Of a DNA stretch of 64,000 nucleotides, positions 59,113-64,000 are shown piece after piece. The notes below the pieces were generated by a model, which was not told the origin of the DNA, searched no databases, and was given only the letters and a program-made list of their open reading frames with translations. Numbering within the stretch: position 1 is the stretch's first letter; each line of letters starts with the position of its first letter. This DNA is from Alligator mississippiensis (Eukaryota; Chordata; Crocodylia; Alligatoridae). Made by a program: the position numbers and the translations under genes. Where the stretch lies: NCBI RefSeq assembly GCF_030867095.1, contig NC_081828.1:3797001-3861000 (forward strand), written 5' to 3'.

Positions 59113-60424
59113 GTGATTAGTGGGAAGAGGGCAAGAACTCAAACATAGCTGCCTATGGTCTTTGTTTTTTAGCTTCTCTGCTAAAGTGTGCGGCTGCCAA
59201 GACATTGGGCCATTTTCCCTCTTGTTTGGCCTCTCGTATGTGGCTTATTACACAATTCAAGTCTCCAAATCAGAGCATGTAACATGTGTGCTTGAGCCCC
59301 ACTCATTTCAAAGCAGATGGTTAAATTCTTCCTTGAATCTCAGTAAATGACCCAATTAGGAATAGTATCCAAATCACCCGAACGCAAGTCTCATGCTATA
59401 TGCTCCAGCACTAGCCTATCCTTCCGGGTAGATGAGCTAATTCAAGGTCTCTAGGAATACAAATTGCGCCTTTGGCTCTTGGAGATGTGAAAAAGAACAA
59501 CAACTTTGGGTTGAAGTCCAATAGTGTACAGTCCCAATACAATATAAAAGGGTTTAACTATTACTGTATTTTCATGATGTCATGGGGAGGGGTGAAATCA
59601 GTGAAAACAGATTATTCTTCATATTTTAAACCTTGAAATATTATGAACCCAAGCTCTCTGCTCTCATGCATAGCAGGGAGAAAGCTGCAGCAGACACATT
59701 CACTAAGAGAAATGTGAATAACAAGTGGAAATCAATAGGAAATCAGATCGAATAAAAATATTCTGACTTCACTAGTCTCCCTTAGACTTTTTTAAATGTA
59801 ATTTGGAACCTGATTTCAAATAGGAGCAGAGACAGTCACACCAAGGGAAATAACCCTACTAGGGAGAAACGCTGCAGCTTCCGATTTTGCACAGGCAGAT
59901 TAAGGTTGTTCTTTGCAATAGTTGCTCTTTATCGGAGCTTTTGTCCCAAGTCCCGTGAACCCTCACTGCTGTCACGCCAGTTGGAGAACCACGCAGCTTT
60001 GGATCCAAATATCTTTGCTAACAAGCGTAGCAAATCAGCCCCGTGCCTTTTGAATATTCCTGTCCCAAACTTCCAGCTGTTTGAGCCGAGGTCCGATTTT
60101 TCGGTGCCTTTCCAGACTGTCGCCGGAGCGCCGCGGTTTCAGCGATCGGGGAAAGGTTTGCGCAGGCTAAAGGTCGTCAGTGGAATACAAAACAGTTTGG
60201 TTCTGCATAAGGGACTTTTGTATTCAAGGAATCAAAGTGCTTTGAGCAATTAGATATTCGTAATGCAGGCACTTTGTGTAGGGCAAAGGCAGCCTCCTTC
60301 ATGCATTCAGAAACAGCTCTCGACACTGCTTGAAGAAAAGTAAAGTCTATGGGCAAGAAACAAGGTGTATCCCTAAGTGGTTTTCAAAGTCCCATGGCGT
60401 ATCGCTGTAGCTCCAGAAAGAGGG

Positions 60425-60770
60425 AGAAAAGACCTTGATTTAACATCTTATCTGCAGGCAGGAGCCTTTCGCACATTTTATAGTTAAACCCGCCAGCTCC
60501 CCAGAGGAACAGGCTGTTAACAAGGATCTGGGCTGCCATTATTTTAATGCTTTAACTATGTTTCCAGGCTCAGCGCAAGGAGGAGAATATAAATTGCAGG
60601 TGAGGCTTTGCCGTTACAATCTGCAACCTCTGTTTTCTGACTTAAGGTCGTTTTGCGTTTGCACCGGTTTATTCCAACTGTCCCTGGGAGGCAGATGTGA
60701 TCTATGGCTCTGCACTGAAAGATATTCAGAGGTAACAAAATGTGAACCAAGTAACCGCGTAAAAGCCGGC
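60425..60770. promoter_or_regulatory. candidate intronic conserved element of DMBX1
   Basis: A repeat-free intron 1 block with GATTTAACATCTTATCTG, GCCATTATTTTAATGC, TATAAATTGCAGG and AACAAAATGTG. Enhancer-like texture, not verified. Confidence 0.3.
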
Positions 60771-61024
60771 TCGCTTTCAGAGCAAGTTGCAGGTATGCCG
60801 ATTCCTCTCGGCCAGGATGGTGGAAGGCATGTTTGGCTCATGAGAGGCCTGTTCGATGAATTAGCTGAAGTTATGCAGGGGTGAGATGCCAAGAAATGAA
60901 CTGAACCTTGGCCGCTCAGAATATGCCAATGGCATTTTTGGTTTCCTGTTTTCAACTCTTTTTGCATTTCCCTGTTTGCTTATGGCTAGGGCTAAAAATA
61001 TAAAGCCATGTATATCCCATAGCC

Positions 61025-61307
61025 GTGAGTGTAGCCTCCCCCCATCGTTAGACTCAAGGCCTCCTTTGAAAACACCAGCTCTTAGTTTTCACTCATTTTT
61101 TTTTACCACAAAACATCAGAGCAATTCTTCTGTTGCCAAGAAGCCGGAAAGATCACAGCAGGGCGGTATATTTGTGATACCGTGGATTCCCATTTGAACC
61201 TCTGGGTTTATCTTGTGAATCAGGTGCACGTGTTTGCACACTCAACAGTGCCGATATGGAGTGGCGCCCTTAAAAGGATCTCGTGGCACCCCGCTCGAGA
61301 GTCACTG
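61025..61307 (-). mobile_element. hAT-like non-autonomous element in DMBX1 intron 1
   Basis: Ends with CTCGAGAGTCACTG, the reverse of the CAGTGATTCTCAACC end. Internal AGAGCAATTCTTCTG and CTCTGGGTTTATCTTGTGA are shared with 1051-1280. Confidence 0.75.
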
Positions 61308-61589
61308 CCTTATAGCATGTGGAAACTGCTGCTTTCTTGGGAAGCTTCCCGAGAAACCCGGATTCATTTGTATACAGCAGTAGCAGCCAATGGTGAAAAA
61401 TTCTCCTGGCGTGCAAGGGTTGACACAAGTGACAGTGCCTGTTTCCAACAGCTGTATTTGCTAAATGCATGTAGAGGCACAGAGGAGGGAAAGTATCCTG
61501 AGCTGGACCTCCTGACCCCCATTCCTTGATGGTGTCCATGTCTTTGTAAGAGGCCAGTTCCAATGAGACCCTCTTGAGCACCAGAGAAT

Positions 61590-61975
61590 CATTGAATCAT
61601 AGACAATGAGGGTGTGAAGGGTACTTGGGAGGTCACATCTAGTCCACCCCCCTGCTCCAAGCAGGACCAGCCCCAACTACATCATCCCAGCCAAGGCTTT
61701 GTCTACCTGGGTCTTCAAACCTCCAAGGATGGAGACTGCAACACCTCCCTCGGTACCCTGCTCCAGCGCTTCACCGCACTCTTCGTGAGAAAGTTTTTTC
61801 TAATGCCCAACTTCAACGTCCCTTGCTGCAGCTTGAGCCCATTGCTCCTTGTCCTGTCATCTGCCCCCACTGAGAACAGCCCAGCCCCATCCTCTTTGCA
61901 GGGAGGTGAAGGCTGCTATTCAATCCCTCAGTCTTCTCTTCTGCAGACTAAATCAGCCCAGTTCCCTCAAACTGT
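61590..61975 (-). repeat. CR1 LINE 3' fragment in DMBX1 intron 1
   Basis: TTGAATCATAGACAATGAGG, CTCCAAGCAGGACCAGCCCC, AGCCCATTGCTCCTTGTCC and CTTCTGCAGACTAAATCAGC. It is antisense on the plus strand, so it lies in the same direction as DMBX1. Confidence 0.95.
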
Positions 61976-62238
61976 CCAAAACATCCCGTCTCTCAGCCTG
62001 TCCAATGTATTTGGGTGCTTCTATGAAGCTCTTGCTGTTCATCCAGCCTCGGTTTAATGCGTCCCCTGGATGTTGCTTATCGCTGCTTACTTTGACTCCT
62101 CCTTTTCTTCTCGACACCATTTCATGCCCTCCAGCGGGATATCTTGCCGCCCAGGCCCCTGACCTCATCCCCTTCCCTACAGCTGCATCACGCCAGTGCT
62201 ATTGCTGTTAGCCGTTAACATCACAGGAGCTTCTAGTG

Positions 62239-62543
62239 CAGTGATTCTCAACCGGGATACTGTCGCACCCTGGGGTGCCTTGAGACCCTTTCAGGGGTGT
62301 CGCGGCATGGATAGGTGCGCGCACATGATTTGCAAGATAAAACCCAGAGATTTCAAATAGGAATCCAGAGTGTCAAAACCAGTGTGCCCAGCTGTGGTCT
62401 TTCTGAGCTCTCTGCAACAGAAACATTGCTCTATTATTTTTCCATAATCAAAAACAGAGTGAAAACTAAAAGCTGGCATTTTCCAAGGCAGGACTTGAGT
62501 CTAACTAGAGGTGCCTCAAGTCCAAAAAGGTTTAGACCCACTG
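62239..62543 (+). mobile_element. hAT-like non-autonomous element in DMBX1 intron 1
   Basis: Starts CAGTGATTCTCAACC and ends TTTAGACCCACTG; length 305 bp. Shares AGAGATTTCAAATAGGAATC and AAAAGCTGGCATTTTCC with 7220 and 22283. Confidence 0.85.
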
Positions 62544-63660
62544 ACCTCAAGCAAGTCAGGGCCTTCATTGTGCTCGGAGCTGTACAAAATATTTCTGCTC
62601 CCAAGAAGTAATGGGGTCTCTGCCATGCCTGCTGAAGTCAGATTATGCCTCTGGGCATCACCTTGCCAGATTAATCAGTGGCTGCCTAACATTGCTGCTC
62701 CTCAGCTGTCATAATTATGTCTTTCTGCAGTATTTTAAATGAACAAAGTGATTTACAAAGCCATGAAAACGTGGCCTCCTACCCTCAAGCCCAAGAGAGC
62801 AAGTCTGGTACCGGATGTTCAGGAGGGATCAGCTGAGCTGTGGTCAATATAAGTTCCCAGGGAAGCAGAGTGTTTTGGGGAGATGACGCATTTGATGGGA
62901 CAAGAAATGGGAGATGTTTAGAAGAGGCATCATGAATAAATCTGCATTACTGAGAACAGGAGACTCTCCAGCTAGGACAAGAGCCCTGCACGAATGACAG
63001 GAGAGCTGCTGCTTTGTCGTTCTGATTATCAGTCAACATTGCACAGAAATCCGACGCCGCATTTTCAGATTCAATTTTAGGGGGAAAAACTCAGCTTTTC
63101 CCCTGAATATAAGTCAGTAACAACAGATAAAGACCTTGAAGTACTCTTACTTTTACAAAAAATCCCATGGGAGAATTAGAAGAAAACAGGAGAGGAGAGT
63201 TAAATGCACTAAAAATATTAAAAACTGCAAAGCCGTTGGTATTTTTATTGCACACACAAAAATGCTGCCAGTACAGCACTCAAGACTGCCAGGGTCCTGA
63301 AGGTTGGGTTGACTGCTTATAAATTGGGTATTTCATAAATATTTTTAGAAATATTTTATGCTTCTGTTGATGGAAAAAAAGGCAGACTTTTAACCAGAAC
63401 AACACAGTGCTTTTTAAAGGTCACAGCAGAAAACCCGATGGGAAGAGCTTGACCACACACCTGTCTAACCCCTGAATGGATAAAGTACCTGGTGGGTAGT
63501 AGGAGAAGAAGTTGGATTGATGGCTCAAGACCCACTTCAGTCCTGTTTTATGAACTTAAGTAGGAGTTGTGCCTTGTGTTTGCACTGGGGTGAATTATTT
63601 TGCCCTTGGGGTTTCAGTGGGTCTGCAGAGGGATATAGTAGCTCTTTGCCCAGGAGAGAA
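62544..63660. other. DMBX1 intron 1, no feature seen
   Basis: AT-balanced sequence with short open frames only. Confidence 0.4.
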
Positions 63661-63665
63661 GGTCC

Positions 63666-63759
63666 TACCCCCAGATCTCTGATTCAGATGGGGTTACCCC
63701 CAGATCTCTCTGGTTCAGATGGGGTTACCTACCCCCAGATCTCTGATTCAGATGGGGTT
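63666..63759. repeat. three-copy tandem repeat near DMBX1 first visible exon
   Basis: CCCCCAGATCTCT followed by GGTTCAGATGGGGTTACC or GATTCAGATGGGGTT recurs three times with a spacing of about 31-36 bp. It lies about 130 bp inside intron 1 from the donor. Confidence 0.9.
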
Positions 63760-63796
63760 CTCCTGTAGACATGGGGCAGCTGCTCTGCCCTGTTCA

Positions 63797-64000
<204 letters not shown>

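Overview
This is vertebrate nuclear DNA, most likely from a crocodilian, with a turtle or other archosaur as the alternative. Three things point there: CR1 non-LTR retrotransposon 3' ends on both strands, old MIR-like SINE pieces, and several families of short foldback DNA transposons. There is no dense coding, no operon structure, and no rRNA or tRNA gene that I could recognise. Only one gene can be supported with confidence.

The gene is DMBX1 (diencephalon/mesencephalon homeobox 1). It lies on the minus strand at the right edge, 52664-64000, and its 5' end is beyond the window. Four coding exons are visible, with GT-AG introns of about 5.5, 2.7 and 2.1 kb. They encode 347 consecutive residues: an N-terminal conserved block, a K50 paired-like homeodomain split by an intron between homeodomain residues 46 and 47, an acidic Ser/Glu-rich linker, and a C-terminal OAR motif ending at a TGA stop. 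The reading frame is intact across all junctions. A possible 3' UTR runs left to about 51.93 kb.

The introns hold many repeats. They include a hAT-like foldback whose centre is a CA/TA microsatellite (58649-59112), a half copy of the same element (54767-54939), a palindromic element about 107 bp from the exon 4 acceptor, hAT-type elements with CAGTGGTTCTCAACC-like ends, and a CR1 copy.

The left 52 kb (1 to about 51.9 kb) shows no convincing gene. Open frames there are short, overlap on both strands, coincide with repeats or microsatellites, and lack recognisable domains. It contains about fifteen CR1 fragments, a (CCAGGA)n minisatellite, large TA/TATC/CA microsatellites, nested transposon insertions with visible target-site duplications, and a 326 bp near-perfect hairpin at 43944-44269. 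Several repeat-poor blocks (about 6.8-7.2, 13.8-14.5, 17.3-17.5, 19.1-19.4, 29.2-29.6, 37.9-38.1 and 60.4-60.8 kb) look like candidate conserved regulatory elements. Some contain GGATTA/TAATCC, the site type bound by K50 homeodomains, but this is inference from composition and context only.

No new multi-gene system is visible. The unusual content is the set of foldback transposons, several with clear target duplications, including one family that carries a microsatellite as its core, and the long hairpin.
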